Of a stretch of DNA of 40,730 nt, positions 15,962 to 25,696 are shown piece by piece. The notes below the pieces were generated by a model. That model saw only the letters and a list, made by a program, of their open reading frames with translations, did not search any database and had not been told where the DNA came from. The stretch is taken from contig JAJQHF010000211.1 in assembly GCA_021199975.1 (NCBI GenBank), forward strand, positions 1 to 40,730, in the 5' to 3' direction. The translations under genes and the position numbers were made by a program. Origin of the DNA: Candidatus Gastranaerophilales bacterium (GTDB lineage: Bacteria > Cyanobacteriota > Vampirovibrionia > Gastranaerophilales > Gastranaerophilaceae). Positions within the stretch are counted from its first letter, which is position 1; each line of letters starts with the position of its first letter.

Positions 15962-16843
15962 TTATCTTTGGGTTGATAAATTATATGTTAACACCACATC
16001 GTTCCCTTGTTCCGATATATATAGAATATCGTTTTTAATGTATAGAAAATAAGGTTTTGATACATTTTCCATAAAAACGCTTACATTGCCGCCTTTTGTA
16101 ACTTTTAAAATATTATCAGCTTCAAAATTGGCAACATAAATATTGTCATAATTATCAATAGCAATACCTATGGGTCCGTCTAAAAGATAATCTTTGACAA
16201 AGTTTGTTTTGTTTTTGTTTTTATCCACCTTTACAATAGAATTATCCGAATAGCAGGCAACATACATGTTTCCTTCAGAATCAACGACCATGCCTGCTGG
16301 CGAATTAAATTTATCAATTAAAACTCTTTTGTTATTATTTGCTGTTGTAACTTTTGAGCGTTCCACCTTATTTCTTTGCAGGTCAAATTGACTTTTAGCA
16401 TCCGCATATAACTGTTGAACAGTATAATAATGTTCATAATCATCAGGAATATACTTTAAATATTTCATAGCGAGCGCATAATTCTGCCTATTATAAGATA
16501 TTTTAGCCGCTTGAAGAATAGAATCATAATCATAAGGATTAAGCGCAATAATTTTTACATAAGTATTATAGGCTTCATCATATTTTTTTTGTGCAACGTA
16601 AACGGAAGCAATATTATAATAAGCATCAGTCATTTTAGGATAAAACGACAGAGCCTTTTTAAAAGAGTCTATAGCAGTATCATAAGCTTTAACTCTTACC
16701 ATATCGACACCATACTTATATGCGGAAATCGCTTTTTGCATGTCCTCTTCGGGAATTTCATCCTCCTCCGAAGCAAAGGAGGTACAGAAAAAACACCCTG
16801 TCATTAATAATATTACAGATAATAAAAATATTTTCTTTTTCAT
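15962..16843 (-). CDS. Exported TPR plus NHL/beta-propeller repeat protein
   Basis: 293 residues. The N-terminal signal, MKKKIFLLSVILLMTGC, could be a lipoprotein signal (MTGC with Cys at +1) or be cut later after SFA. Three to four TPR units occupy ~35-165 (DTAIDSFKKALSFYPKMTDAYYNIASVY is split across helices). NHL-type blades follow from ~178: FNSPAGMVVDSEGNMYVACY, DGPIGIAIDNYDNIYVANF and one more. Only about three blades are present, so the propeller is partial unless it pairs with another protein. Such proteins usually scaffold complexes at the envelope. The ATG overlaps the gatA stop (TAATG), indicating co-translation, though no functional link with GatA is obvious. Confidence 0.75.
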   Translation of the reverse strand: MKKKIFLLSVILLMTGCFFCTSFASEEDEIPEEDMQKAISAYKYGVDMVRVKAYDTAIDSFKKALSFYPKMTDAYYNIASVYVAQKKYDEAYNTYVKIIALNPYDYDSILQAAKISYNRQNYALAMKYLKYIPDDYEHYYTVQQLYADAKSQFDLQRNKVERSKVTTANNNKRVLIDKFNSPAGMVVDSEGNMYVACYSDNSIVKVDKNKNKTNFVKDYLLDGPIGIAIDNYDNIYVANFEADNILKVTKGGNVSVFMENVSKPYFLYIKNDILYISEQGNDVVLTYNLSTQR

Positions 16844-18321
16844 TACACCAATGTCACTGAAGGAATACTATAATTAAATTGTACAGCTTCTTCCAGTTTA
16901 AAGGCAACATTTAACAATTTTGTTTCGTTTAAGCAGTCAGATTGAAGCTGTATTCCGACAGGCATTTTATCCTTATCCAAAGAAACGGGAACATTCATTG
17001 CCGGAATTCCTGCAAGGTTTGCCGTAATTGTAGCGATATCAGTTAAATACATACTTAAAGGATCTTCAATTTTAGAACCGATATCAAAAGCCGTATGGGG
17101 GCATGTCGGAGATAAAAGAACATCCACTTTAGAAAAGGCATTATCAAAATCATTCTTAATAAGTCTTCTTAACTGCTGTGCTTTTTTGTAATACGCATCA
17201 TAATAACCGGAACTTAACGCATAAGTACCGAGCATTATTCTTCTTTTAACTTCATCCCCAAAGCCTTGAGCTCTTGTTTTAACGTACATATCATACAAAG
17301 TATCCGCATCTTTTGCTCTAAAGCCGTATTTAACACCGTCAAAACGTGCCAAATTTGAACTTGCTTCTGCTGTTGCAACAATATAATACACTGCAATTGA
17401 ATATTTTATTAAAGGAAGTGAAATTTCAATTATTTCGGCTCCGAGCGATTTATATGTATTAATTGCTTTTTCAATTGAAGCAGATACATCATCTGCAAGC
17501 CCTTCCGAGCATAATTCTTTAATATACCCTATTTTAACACCTTTTAAATCTTTTCTTAAATCCTGTGTATAATCAGGCGGTGTTTGATTTAAAGAAGTGG
17601 AGTCCTTCTCGTCATGCCCTGCTATGGTATTTAAGAGCAAAGCGGCATCTTCAACAGTTCTTGTTATAGGACCTATTTGATCTAAAGAAGAAGCAAATGC
17701 AATAAGTCCGTATCTTGAAACTCTGCCGTAAGTAGGCTTTAAACCGACAAGACCGCAGTAACTTGCGGGAAGTCTGATACTTCCGCCGGTATCGGAACCT
17801 AATGCAACAGTTGCTTCACCTGCCGCAACCGCAGCAGCGCTGCCTCCCGAGCTTCCGCCGGGTACTTTATTTAAATTCCACGGGTTTCTTACAATTTTAA
17901 ATGCAGAATTTTCATTACTTGAACCCATTGCAAATTCATCTAAGTTTGCTTTACCTATTATAGGTATTAAATTAGCTTTTAATTTTTTCGTAACAGTCGC
18001 ATCATAAGGAGAAACAAAATTGGCAAGAATTTTACTTGATGCCGTAGTCGGATATGATTTCAGATTAATATTATCCTTTAGTGCGAGCGGAATTCCGGCA
18101 AGCGGAGGCAAGTCATCACCGTTCTTTATTTTTTTATCTACATTTCCTGCCGTCTCGAGTGCAAAATCTTTTGTTAAGAAGTTATAAGCTCCTATTTTTT
18201 CATCCGTTTCTTCAACTCTTTTATAAACAGCCTCTGTTAATTCAACAGCGCTGACTTCTTTATTTAATAAAGCCTTTCTCTGTTCGGAGGAAGACTTTGT
18301 AATTAATTCACTGATTTCCAA
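16843..18321 (-). CDS. gatA: Glutamyl/aspartyl-tRNA amidotransferase subunit A
   Basis: 492 residues, typical length. The amidase-signature triad is in place: Lys82 (PLALKDNI), cis-Ser157 within GGSSGGS, and nucleophile Ser181 in GSDTGGSIRLPAS, with the same 75 and 24 residue spacings as known GatA. It supplies ammonia from glutamine so that GatB can convert misacylated Glu-tRNA-Gln (and Asp-tRNA-Asn). This indirect route is common in bacteria that lack GlnRS. gatB and gatC are not in the window. It is divergent from ruvB across a 115-base gap and coupled to the downstream TPR/NHL gene. Confidence 0.96.
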   Translation of the reverse strand: MEISELITKSSSEQRKALLNKEVSAVELTEAVYKRVEETDEKIGAYNFLTKDFALETAGNVDKKIKNGDDLPPLAGIPLALKDNINLKSYPTTASSKILANFVSPYDATVTKKLKANLIPIIGKANLDEFAMGSSNENSAFKIVRNPWNLNKVPGGSSGGSAAAVAAGEATVALGSDTGGSIRLPASYCGLVGLKPTYGRVSRYGLIAFASSLDQIGPITRTVEDAALLLNTIAGHDEKDSTSLNQTPPDYTQDLRKDLKGVKIGYIKELCSEGLADDVSASIEKAINTYKSLGAEIIEISLPLIKYSIAVYYIVATAEASSNLARFDGVKYGFRAKDADTLYDMYVKTRAQGFGDEVKRRIMLGTYALSSGYYDAYYKKAQQLRRLIKNDFDNAFSKVDVLLSPTCPHTAFDIGSKIEDPLSMYLTDIATITANLAGIPAMNVPVSLDKDKMPVGIQLQSDCLNETKLLNVAFKLEEAVQFNYSIPSVTLV

Positions 18322-18436
18322 TTTGACTGCCTTTCATGTTCTCCTGTTAATATTATATGTTAAAGAATTAAAATTAGTATAAAAAGTTAGAAATTGTAAC
18401 TTTTTTCCATTTTCATAAACTGATGATAATATATAT

Positions 18437-19513
18437 ATGAGAGAGAGGCTTAAATTGGCTATTATATCAGATGATGACAACATAATATCAAACAAAACAA
18501 AGAATAAAGACACTGTATCAGAAGAAACCGCTTATGATATGTCGTTTGAATCAAACATAAGACCTAAAAAATTTGATGATTATGTGGGGCAAAGCGCATT
18601 AAAATCGACTTTAAAAATATCAATTGAGGCGGCAAAAAAAAGAGAAATGCCCTTAGACCATATTCTTTTTTACGGACCTCCCGGACTTGGAAAAACTACT
18701 TTGGCTTCTGTTATTGCAACAGAAATGGAGGCAAATATTAAAATTACATCTGCTCCGGCTTTAGAACGCCCAAGAGATATAATAGGAATATTAATGACAA
18801 TGAAAGGCGGAGATATTTTATTTATTGATGAAATACACAGATTAAACAAAATATCCGAAGAAATTTTATACCCCGCAATGGAGGATTTCTCTCTTGATAT
18901 GACAACGGGAAAATCCCAAACTTTAAAATCTATAAGAATTCCCTTGCCAAAATTTACATTAATAGGTGCAACAACAAAAGCAGGCTCTCTTTCAAGCCCG
19001 TTAAGGGACAGATTTGGCATTATTCACAGGCTTGAATTTTATACGGAAGAAGAATTAACCAAAGTTATACAAAGAACAGCAAAAATCTTAAATATAAAGA
19101 TAGAGGATAAAGGTGCAAAGGCTATTGCAAGACGTTCAAGAGGAACCCCCAGAATTGCAAACAGGCTTGTTAAAAGAGTAAGCGACTATGCAATTGTAAA
19201 ATCCAACGGATTAATTGATGCAGACACCGCAGACAATGCACTTGATATTCTGCAAATAGATAAATTCGGTCTTGATAATACCGACAGAATGTTATTAAAT
19301 CTGATTGCCGAAAAATACAACGGAGGTCCCGTCGGTATTGAAACGCTTGCGACCGCTTTAGGAGAAGACTCTAAAACAATTGAAGATGTTTATGAGCCTT
19401 ATCTCGTCCAAAAAGGCTTCATTCAAAGAACCCCGAGAGGCAGAAAATTAACTCCTTATGCCTGCAAATGCTTTAATCTGAATAATATTGATTTTCAACA
19501 GACACTTTTTTAG
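18437..19513 (+). CDS. ruvB: Holliday junction branch-migration ATPase RuvB
   Basis: 358 residues from ATG 18437. Walker A GPPGLGKTT (80-88), Walker B DEIH (131-134), sensor GATTKAG and arginine finger Arg190-DRFG are all present, followed by the winged-helix C-domain (TPRGRKLTPYA). RuvB rings pump DNA through RuvA-bound Holliday junctions. The start is uncertain: the ATG has no evident ribosome binding site. A TTG at 18455 instead is preceded 6 bases upstream by GAGAGAGG, giving a product 6 residues shorter. The N-terminal ~35 residues are variable anyway, so function is unaffected. Confidence 0.96.
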   Translation: MRERLKLAIISDDDNIISNKTKNKDTVSEETAYDMSFESNIRPKKFDDYVGQSALKSTLKISIEAAKKREMPLDHILFYGPPGLGKTTLASVIATEMEANIKITSAPALERPRDIIGILMTMKGGDILFIDEIHRLNKISEEILYPAMEDFSLDMTTGKSQTLKSIRIPLPKFTLIGATTKAGSLSSPLRDRFGIIHRLEFYTEEELTKVIQRTAKILNIKIEDKGAKAIARRSRGTPRIANRLVKRVSDYAIVKSNGLIDADTADNALDILQIDKFGLDNTDRMLLNLIAEKYNGGPVGIETLATALGEDSKTIEDVYEPYLVQKGFIQRTPRGRKLTPYACKCFNLNNIDFQQTLF

Positions 19514-19556
19514 TACCATTTCGAGAGGGAAATTGGCAGAAGAATATCATATATTA

Positions 19557-20522
19557 TTATGCATACAATATTTTGTTTATGGCTGAATGAACAATATCAA
19601 ATGCCGTTTCAGAGGGTGTTGTTTCTGAAAGGGCATTGAGCATCATAAAATCATGGCAAGTTCCTAAAATTCTTACACAGCTTACTTTTACATCGGCTTT
19701 ATTTAGTTTTCGTGCAAACTTTTCACCTTCATCTCTCAATACGTCATTTTCTGCCGTTATAATAAGAGTTTGGGGCAATCCTTCCAATATATCTTTGTCT
19801 GCTGATATCGGAGAAGCATAAAAATCTTTAAAATATGATTTATCCTGAATATAAGCTTTCCAAAACCATTCCATAGCCTTTTTGGTAAGCCAGGGACCAT
19901 CTTTATATTTTTCATAAGATTTTGATTTCATATTCGCATCAATTGCAGGATATAAAAGAAGCAGAAATAATATCTTATCTTTGTTCTCATTTTTTGCTTT
20001 TATTGCACATGAAACCGCCATATTTGCACCTGCACTGTCACCTGCTAATATTATTTTATTACCGTCAATATTGTATTTTTCGGAATTATTATACAAACAG
20101 TCCAAAACAGCATAACATTGATTAAATGGCTGCGGAAATGCAGCTTCGGGCGAATGAGTGTATTTCACAAAAGCAATACAAGTATTTGTATTAACGGCAA
20201 GTTTCCTGACTAACATATCGTGCGTTTTTTCATCACCCATTATCCAGCCGCCGCCATGCAAATATAAAATTAACGGAAGTTTTTCTTCTTTTTTATTCTG
20301 CGGTCTTATAAATCTGACAGGAACAATGCCCGCTTGGAGTGTTTCTATATTTGTATCTTCAATGTCCACTGTAATTTCTCTATAATCTTTTGCCTGCAAA
20401 TCAATCAAAAACTTTTCCGCTTCATTAGGAGTTAACTCATACAACGGTTTTTTATTTTCTTCTTCAGCTTTATTTATAAAATTTTGAACATCTTTATAGA
20501 GTCGTTTATATTTTTCTTTCAT
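19557..20522 (-). CDS. Alpha/beta hydrolase, hormone-sensitive-lipase (acetyl-esterase) family
   Basis: 321 residues with no signal peptide. The HSL-family features are complete: oxyanion motif HGGGW (89-93), nucleophile Ser163 in GDSAGAN, Asp260 in TAENDVLRDEGE, and His290 in TCHDFM. Members hydrolyse short-chain acyl or acetyl esters, for example acetylated sugars; the exact substrate is not predictable from the sequence. It is convergent with ruvB (43-base gap) and stands 76 bases after the Crp/Fnr gene, so it may be its own transcription unit or a read-through target. Confidence 0.88.
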   Translation of the reverse strand: MKEKYKRLYKDVQNFINKAEEENKKPLYELTPNEAEKFLIDLQAKDYREITVDIEDTNIETLQAGIVPVRFIRPQNKKEEKLPLILYLHGGGWIMGDEKTHDMLVRKLAVNTNTCIAFVKYTHSPEAAFPQPFNQCYAVLDCLYNNSEKYNIDGNKIILAGDSAGANMAVSCAIKAKNENKDKILFLLLLYPAIDANMKSKSYEKYKDGPWLTKKAMEWFWKAYIQDKSYFKDFYASPISADKDILEGLPQTLIITAENDVLRDEGEKFARKLNKADVKVSCVRILGTCHDFMMLNALSETTPSETAFDIVHSAINKILYA

Positions 20523-20598
20523 ATTTATCCTTTCTTATCAAAGTCAGAATAAATCAACAAAAAAAACTATAAATTACCCTTATTGCGGTTTAATAAGA

Positions 20599-21237
20599 CT
20601 AATAATTTAAAATTTCAAAACAATTTTTCTTAAAACGTAAAATACCTTCATCCTGCATTTTAGAAAGTTCACGGGAAAGCGCACTTCTGTCCGCACACAA
20701 AAATTTTGCCATTTCTTCCCTTGAATATGGTATGCTAAAAATTCCTTCCTCTTTCTTATATGTTTGCAAAAATGCTAAAATTTTATCTCTTATTGTTTTT
20801 TGAGCAATAATATCAATCTTATCATTTAATATAGAATTTTTCTTTGAAATCATTTTCATGACATTTTTTATTAAACGTAAATGGAAGGGACAAAGCTTTT
20901 CGCATGGTGTAACTATTTTTTCAAAAGGTAGAAAAAGCACTTCGCAATTACTTTTCGCAATAATATTAACGGGACTTTTATCCGTTTCGCAGCAGACAAT
21001 ATTATGCCCGAAAATATCATCGGTTTTTAACTTTTCAATTATTACGGTATTTCCAATCAAATCAGTCTTTGAAACTACGGCATTTCCTTCCAAAATCACT
21101 CCTAAAAAATCAATTTTAGCAGAAGTTCTTAAAATATATGAGTTCTTTTTAAAAACTTTGGTTTTAATTCCTATACATTTTAAAAGTTCGATTATTTCAT
21201 TATTCTCTATTTTTTCAAACAAACCCGAATTTTGCAT
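20599..21237 (-). CDS. Crp/Fnr-family transcriptional regulator
   Basis: 212 residues. The N-terminal ~115 residues are a cyclic-nucleotide-binding-type beta roll (FLGVILEGNAVVSKTDLIGNTVIIEKLKTDDIFG in pieces). A long dimer helix follows (~115-148), then a winged helix-turn-helix at ~172-200 (SREEMAKFLCADRSALSRELSKMQDEG). The cAMP-contact Arg-Ser of CRP is not evident. Cysteines are frequent for this genome: C82, C83, C98, C112 and C116. A redox, metal or haem signal is therefore possible, but there is no Fnr-like N-terminal cysteine cluster. It lies 6 bases after the exported protein gene, so the two are co-transcribed. Confidence 0.88.
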   Translation of the reverse strand: MQNSGLFEKIENNEIIELLKCIGIKTKVFKKNSYILRTSAKIDFLGVILEGNAVVSKTDLIGNTVIIEKLKTDDIFGHNIVCCETDKSPVNIIAKSNCEVLFLPFEKIVTPCEKLCPFHLRLIKNVMKMISKKNSILNDKIDIIAQKTIRDKILAFLQTYKKEEGIFSIPYSREEMAKFLCADRSALSRELSKMQDEGILRFKKNCFEILNY

Positions 21238-21243
21238 AGTAAT

Positions 21244-22374
21244 TTACCGTTTCTTTTTCTTTCGTTTTTTTGACAAATCAGATATATTTAAATCCTTAAC
21301 GGCATTATCAACTGAAATTTTTGCGAGAGGCTTATGCGTTCTTCTGTCATAAAAAACAAGCCAATGCTGCCGATTGGGATTATCTACGGCAAACGAAAGA
21401 ACTCCTGATACATTTTCTCCTCTTTTTATAGTTTTCATTGCAAGAGAATTTTTATAATCCATAAAAATAGAAGGATGATACCCGTTGTGCAAATCATTTA
21501 CCAATTCAATATCAAAACTTGAAAAATCGGACTTTGAATTATTTTTAACTATTAAATCCAAAGTATAAGTATTTAAATTATCAAAGGGATCTTTTTCCAA
21601 TAAAACATCGGTTATGCTTACATCAAGCCCGTCATATTTAATTTCCTCCTGCCTTACCGCTTCATGAGTCATAACCTGTATAGGTTCCGAGCTTGTTATC
21701 TTTACCTTAATTTCATCACCCGGAGAAATAAGCACACTGTTTCCTTTACGAAACAAACTCATACCGAGAGCAATAACTCCGCCCAAGGCTGCGCCGCCTA
21801 AAACAGTATATCCCTGACTTACTATAGCGCCTTCAATCCCTGCCAATTCAACGGCCGCCATTGCGCCTGCAACCCCTCCAACAGCTGTATATGCTATATT
21901 TTCTCCCGTTATTTTTGCAACAGATTTAGCAGGGCTTAATTTAGAGGTCATATTCCCTTCTATCGGAATTTCTCTTCCGTCGGGTGTGATTAAGTAATCA
22001 AAACTCAACTCTATATATCCGTCACGGCCAAATCTTTTAGGGTCAACAATATTTCTTATTGAGCCATGCGCTACCGTGCCTTTAGGCAGTAAAACACCGC
22101 TTCCCGAAAGTACATCCTCTGAAACTTCTGCAAAAAACTCATCACCTTCAATTGATGTTGTACCTTCTAAAACTTGAGAAACGGTTAATTCAATTACTTT
22201 ATTACCTTCAAGTTTTGTCTTTTCACCGGTATAAAGTTTTTCTTCCTGCTTCTGTCTGTTAACACCCGTTTCTTCAATATATCCTTTAAAAGGTTCCTGC
22301 GCACAAGAAATTAAAGAAGTATCAGAAATACATAATCCCAGCAATATTAAAATTACAATTAATTTTTTTTTCAT
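21244..22374 (-). CDS. Exported protein with a glycine-rich hydrophobic core and basic tail
   Basis: 376 residues. A signal peptide covers ~1-25 (it contains LISCAQ, a possible but imperfect lipobox). Residues ~60-150 are beta-rich. Residues ~160-208 are a glycine/alanine-zipper-like hydrophobic segment (AVGGVAGAMAA, LGGAALGGVIALG) that could insert into a membrane. Residues ~235-350 look like an immunoglobulin-like beta domain. The end is strongly basic (KKRKKKKR). I recognise no named family. The layout suits a cell-envelope or stress-type surface protein. It is 58 bases after atpC and 6 bases before the Crp/Fnr gene. Confidence 0.7.
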   Translation of the reverse strand: MKKKLIVILILLGLCISDTSLISCAQEPFKGYIEETGVNRQKQEEKLYTGEKTKLEGNKVIELTVSQVLEGTTSIEGDEFFAEVSEDVLSGSGVLLPKGTVAHGSIRNIVDPKRFGRDGYIELSFDYLITPDGREIPIEGNMTSKLSPAKSVAKITGENIAYTAVGGVAGAMAAVELAGIEGAIVSQGYTVLGGAALGGVIALGMSLFRKGNSVLISPGDEIKVKITSSEPIQVMTHEAVRQEEIKYDGLDVSITDVLLEKDPFDNLNTYTLDLIVKNNSKSDFSSFDIELVNDLHNGYHPSIFMDYKNSLAMKTIKRGENVSGVLSFAVDNPNRQHWLVFYDRRTHKPLAKISVDNAVKDLNISDLSKKRKKKKR

Positions 22375-22432
22375 ACATCCGCCAATCTAACAATATTTTA
22401 CTATATCAGATTTGGTTTTCAAATTCAGTAAA

Positions 22433-22840
22433 TTATCGTTTGGAAGCAGCTTTTAACCTTGCCATGGCTCTTGCTATAGCGGCATTTGCAAGCTTAATAT
22501 CACGCTTTGTTTCAGCATTGCTAAGCATTGCTTCCGCACGTTCTTTAGCCAATTGAGCTCTTGTTGTGTCAATATCATTACCGCATTCCGCAGCTTCCGA
22601 AAGTATTATTGCTTCATTATTTTTAAATTGAAAAGTCCCGCCGATTATTGAGAAGTTGAAAACTTCTCCGTTTTTTTCAGCTTTTGCGGTATCGACGGCG
22701 AGTGACGACATAAACGGAATATGATTCGGTAATACTCCGAAACTGCCGTCTTTCCCCTGTGCATATACCGCATCAACATCATCTTCAAATACTATTTTTT
22801 CGGGTGTTATTATTTTTAAATGAATTGTTTTTTCTGCCAT
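22433..22840 (-). CDS. atpC: F1 ATP synthase epsilon subunit
   Basis: 135 residues. The N-terminal beta-sandwich (LKIITPEKIVFEDDVDAVYA, DGSFGVLPNHIPFMSSL) and the C-terminal two-helix part (ARAQLAKERAEAML-like; AIARAMARLKAA) match AtpC. The subunit links the beta subunits to gamma and the c-ring and can inhibit hydrolysis. It follows atpD by 11 bases. The pair stands apart from the other ATP synthase genes, a beta/epsilon separation well known from Cyanobacteria and their relatives. Confidence 0.95.
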   Translation of the reverse strand: MAEKTIHLKIITPEKIVFEDDVDAVYAQGKDGSFGVLPNHIPFMSSLAVDTAKAEKNGEVFNFSIIGGTFQFKNNEAIILSEAAECGNDIDTTRAQLAKERAEAMLSNAETKRDIKLANAAIARAMARLKAASKR

Positions 22841-22851
22841 AAATGCAATAC

Positions 22852-24255
22852 CTATTTTACTTTTTCAGCATTTTTTAAAACATCTTCTATAGTGCCTGCC
22901 ATATAGAAAGCCTGTTCGGGAATATTATCATACTGTCCTTCAATAATACCTTTAAATCCTGCTATTGTATCTTCAAGTTTTACATATTTGCCCGGAATAC
23001 CTGAGAATTGTTCCGCAACATTAAACGGCTGAGATAAGAATTTTTGAATTTTTCTTGCTCTGTTAACCGTTTCTTTATCTTCTTCGCTTAATTCATCCAT
23101 ACCGAGGATTGCAATAATATCTTGTAACTCCTGATATTTTTGAAGTATTTCAAGAACTTTTCTTGCAACATTATAATGTTCTTCTCCGATAATAAGCGGG
23201 TCTAAAACTTTGCTGTTAGAAGCTAAAGGGTCAACAGCAGGGTAAATACCCAAAGATGCAATCTGTCTTGAAAGAACGGTTGAAGCATCCAAATGAGAAA
23301 ATGTTGTAGCCGGAGCAGGATCGGTTAAGTCGTCAGCCGGTACATATATAGCCTGAACGGAGGTAATAGAACCATCTTTTGTAGATGTAATTCTTTCCTG
23401 TAATTCACCCATTTCATTGGCTAAAGTAGGCTGATAACCTACGGCGGACGGCATTCTTCCTAACAGCGCCGAAACCTCGGAACCTGCCTGAACAAATCTG
23501 AAAATATTATCTATAAACAACAATACATCTTGTTTTGAATAATCTCTAAAATATTCCGCTGCGGTAAGAGCTGATAACCCGACTCTCATTCTTGCGCCGG
23601 GGGGTTCATTCATTTGACCGTATATAAGCGCAACTTTATCTATAACTCCTGATTCTTTCATTTCGTTCCAAAGGTCGTTGCCTTCACGGGTTCTTTCTCC
23701 GACACCGCCAAACACGGAAACACCCGAGTGCTCGGAAGCAATATTATGAATTAATTCCATAATTAAAACGGTCTTGCCAACACCTGCGCCGCCGAATAAT
23801 CCGACCTTGCCGCCTTTTTGATACGGTTGAAGAAGGTCTATAGCCTTTATACCTGTTTCCAAAATTTCTATATCCGTATTTTGGTCAACTAATGAAGGAG
23901 AATTTCTATGTATCGGCAAATATGTATCGGCTTCAATAGCGCCTTCATTATCTACGGGCTGCCCCAAAACATTTAATATTCTGCCTAAAATATTTTTGCC
24001 GACGGGGATTTTTATAGGCTCACCTGTATTTATAACCTTCATGCCCCTTTTTATACCGTCAGTTGATGACATGGCAACCGAGCGTATTCTGTTCTCACCT
24101 AAATGTTGTTGAACTTCGGCAACTATCTTATTGTTTTCATCAACAATAATTTCAATAGAATCATTTATCTCGGGCAAAACTCCCGATTTAAATTCCACGT
24201 CTATTACAGGACCTATAACCTGTGTAATTAATCCTTCTTTTTCGGCAGTAATCAT
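22852..24255 (-). CDS. atpD: F1 ATP synthase beta subunit
   Basis: 467 residues, full length. The P-loop GGAGVGKT (155-162), GERTREGNDLW with the catalytic Glu, and ALLGRMPSAVGYQPTLANEMGELQERI are standard. It is the catalytic subunit of F1 on the inner face of the membrane. It heads a two-gene unit with atpC, with its own near-consensus promoter at 24288-24316 and an AGGTGA ribosome binding site. No other ATP synthase subunit genes occur in the window. Confidence 0.98.
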   Translation of the reverse strand: MITAEKEGLITQVIGPVIDVEFKSGVLPEINDSIEIIVDENNKIVAEVQQHLGENRIRSVAMSSTDGIKRGMKVINTGEPIKIPVGKNILGRILNVLGQPVDNEGAIEADTYLPIHRNSPSLVDQNTDIEILETGIKAIDLLQPYQKGGKVGLFGGAGVGKTVLIMELIHNIASEHSGVSVFGGVGERTREGNDLWNEMKESGVIDKVALIYGQMNEPPGARMRVGLSALTAAEYFRDYSKQDVLLFIDNIFRFVQAGSEVSALLGRMPSAVGYQPTLANEMGELQERITSTKDGSITSVQAIYVPADDLTDPAPATTFSHLDASTVLSRQIASLGIYPAVDPLASNSKVLDPLIIGEEHYNVARKVLEILQKYQELQDIIAILGMDELSEEDKETVNRARKIQKFLSQPFNVAEQFSGIPGKYVKLEDTIAGFKGIIEGQYDNIPEQAFYMAGTIEDVLKNAEKVK

Positions 24256-24287
24256 AATTCACCTATTTTCCGTTTAATAATAATTTT

Positions 24288-24316
24288 ATTATACAATTAT
24301 AATTTTTTTTTGTAAA
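24288..24316 (-). promoter_or_regulatory. Promoter of atpD-atpC
   Basis: On the minus strand, TTTACA (24316-24311) and TATAAT (24293-24288) are separated by exactly 17 bases, most of them A/T. Transcription would start about 26 bases before the atpD ATG (24255). This is the best sigma-70-type promoter seen in the window. Confidence 0.6.
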
Positions 24317-24346
24317 AACATTTAGAACTAAATTTAAGAATAATAT

Positions 24347-25696
24347 CTAATCCGGTGTCTCATTTTGCCGCTGACATTTATTTTTAATACTTTTATATTT
24401 TATATATGCCATAAAAGCCTGAATAAAGCCCATTACACAAAGTGATATTGCAAGCGCATACCAGTATCCTTTAAGAGATAATCCGTATTTGCCGACCAAA
24501 ATTATTGCGGCAGGCATGCCTGCCGCCCAGTACCCTATTAATACGGCATAGGAAACAAACTTTGTCATTTTAAAACCTTTAAGAATACCGCCCGTTATTA
24601 CTTGAAAACCGTCAAAGACCTGATACATGGCAGTAATAATGACTATGGGAACCGCAATTTTTAATAATTCGCTGTCGTTTGTAAACAAACTGATTAATTG
24701 ATTGGGAATTACGGCTAAAACAATCCCCATTAATGCCATAAAACCGACTCCGAGAATAAGTCCTGCAACAGAAAAGTTCTTTATTTCTTTTATTTTTTCC
24801 GCACCGTAATAATAAGCTACCTTAACAGACAGCGCCGTCGCAATTGCAAGCGGAACCATAAAGGTTAAGCTGGATAATGTTATTAATATATTGTGGGCTG
24901 CCGCATAAACTCCTGATTCTCGCCCGACTAAAACCGTAATTATATTAAATGCAAGCAATTCAAGTACAAGCCCGATTCCAATCGGAACACCCGTTATTAT
25001 CAATTGTTTCATATACGAGAAATCCGTTTTGGATTTAAAATCAATAAACCTGAAAACATACAAAAACATTATTAATCCTAATAATGTTCGGACAGAAAGA
25101 GTTGCAATGGCTGCACCTTTTGAACCCATAGAAGGAATTGAACCAAATCCAAACACAAAAACTATATCAAAAATCAAATTTACCGCCACTGCAAACAGCA
25201 TTAAAATATTAGGAAATTTAACAATTTCATACGACTGCATAAATTGTTTCATTCCTTCAAATACAAATGTTCCAATCATTGAAAAAGAAACAATAGAAAT
25301 ATACTCTTGAATATACGGAACTAACACCGTTTCAAAACCTAAATACGGAATTATATATTTTGTTGAATAACACAAGGCGGTAAAAAGCAATGCTGTAATC
25401 AAAGAAAAAATCAAAGTAGAAAGCAGATATTTCTTTATTCCGTGTTTTGAACCTCTTAAATTTGAAAGAATAATTGAAACGGCACAAACAAGACCGAGTC
25501 CGAATATAAACAAAGTAACAAGTATAGAATTGGCAATGCTTATTGCCGCAAGCGAATTTATATTATATTTTGCAACAACAAGTACATCCGACACACCTAT
25601 TAACGTGTGGCCGAGGTTTCCTATCAATAAAGGAAATGCAAGTATTAACAAATCAGTATAATAATTTTTTAAGGTATTTTTAATTTGACTGTTCAT
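24347..25696 (-). CDS. MATE-family multidrug/metabolite efflux transporter
   Basis: 449 residues with about 12 hydrophobic helices and the MATE two-bundle plan: an N-half starting AFPLLIGNLGHTLIGVSDVLVVAKY and a C-half with GVPIGIGLVLELLAFN. MATE proteins exchange Na+ or H+ for cationic drugs or metabolites in the inner membrane. The start lies 17 bases inside the radical SAM gene, so translation is coupled. Being last in the operon with a glycosyltransferase and a radical SAM protein suggests it could export or flip their product. That is inference, as many MATE genes are simply detoxifiers. Confidence 0.88.
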   Translation of the reverse strand: MNSQIKNTLKNYYTDLLILAFPLLIGNLGHTLIGVSDVLVVAKYNINSLAAISIANSILVTLFIFGLGLVCAVSIILSNLRGSKHGIKKYLLSTLIFSLITALLFTALCYSTKYIIPYLGFETVLVPYIQEYISIVSFSMIGTFVFEGMKQFMQSYEIVKFPNILMLFAVAVNLIFDIVFVFGFGSIPSMGSKGAAIATLSVRTLLGLIMFLYVFRFIDFKSKTDFSYMKQLIITGVPIGIGLVLELLAFNIITVLVGRESGVYAAAHNILITLSSLTFMVPLAIATALSVKVAYYYGAEKIKEIKNFSVAGLILGVGFMALMGIVLAVIPNQLISLFTNDSELLKIAVPIVIITAMYQVFDGFQVITGGILKGFKMTKFVSYAVLIGYWAAGMPAAIILVGKYGLSLKGYWYALAISLCVMGFIQAFMAYIKYKSIKNKCQRQNETPD

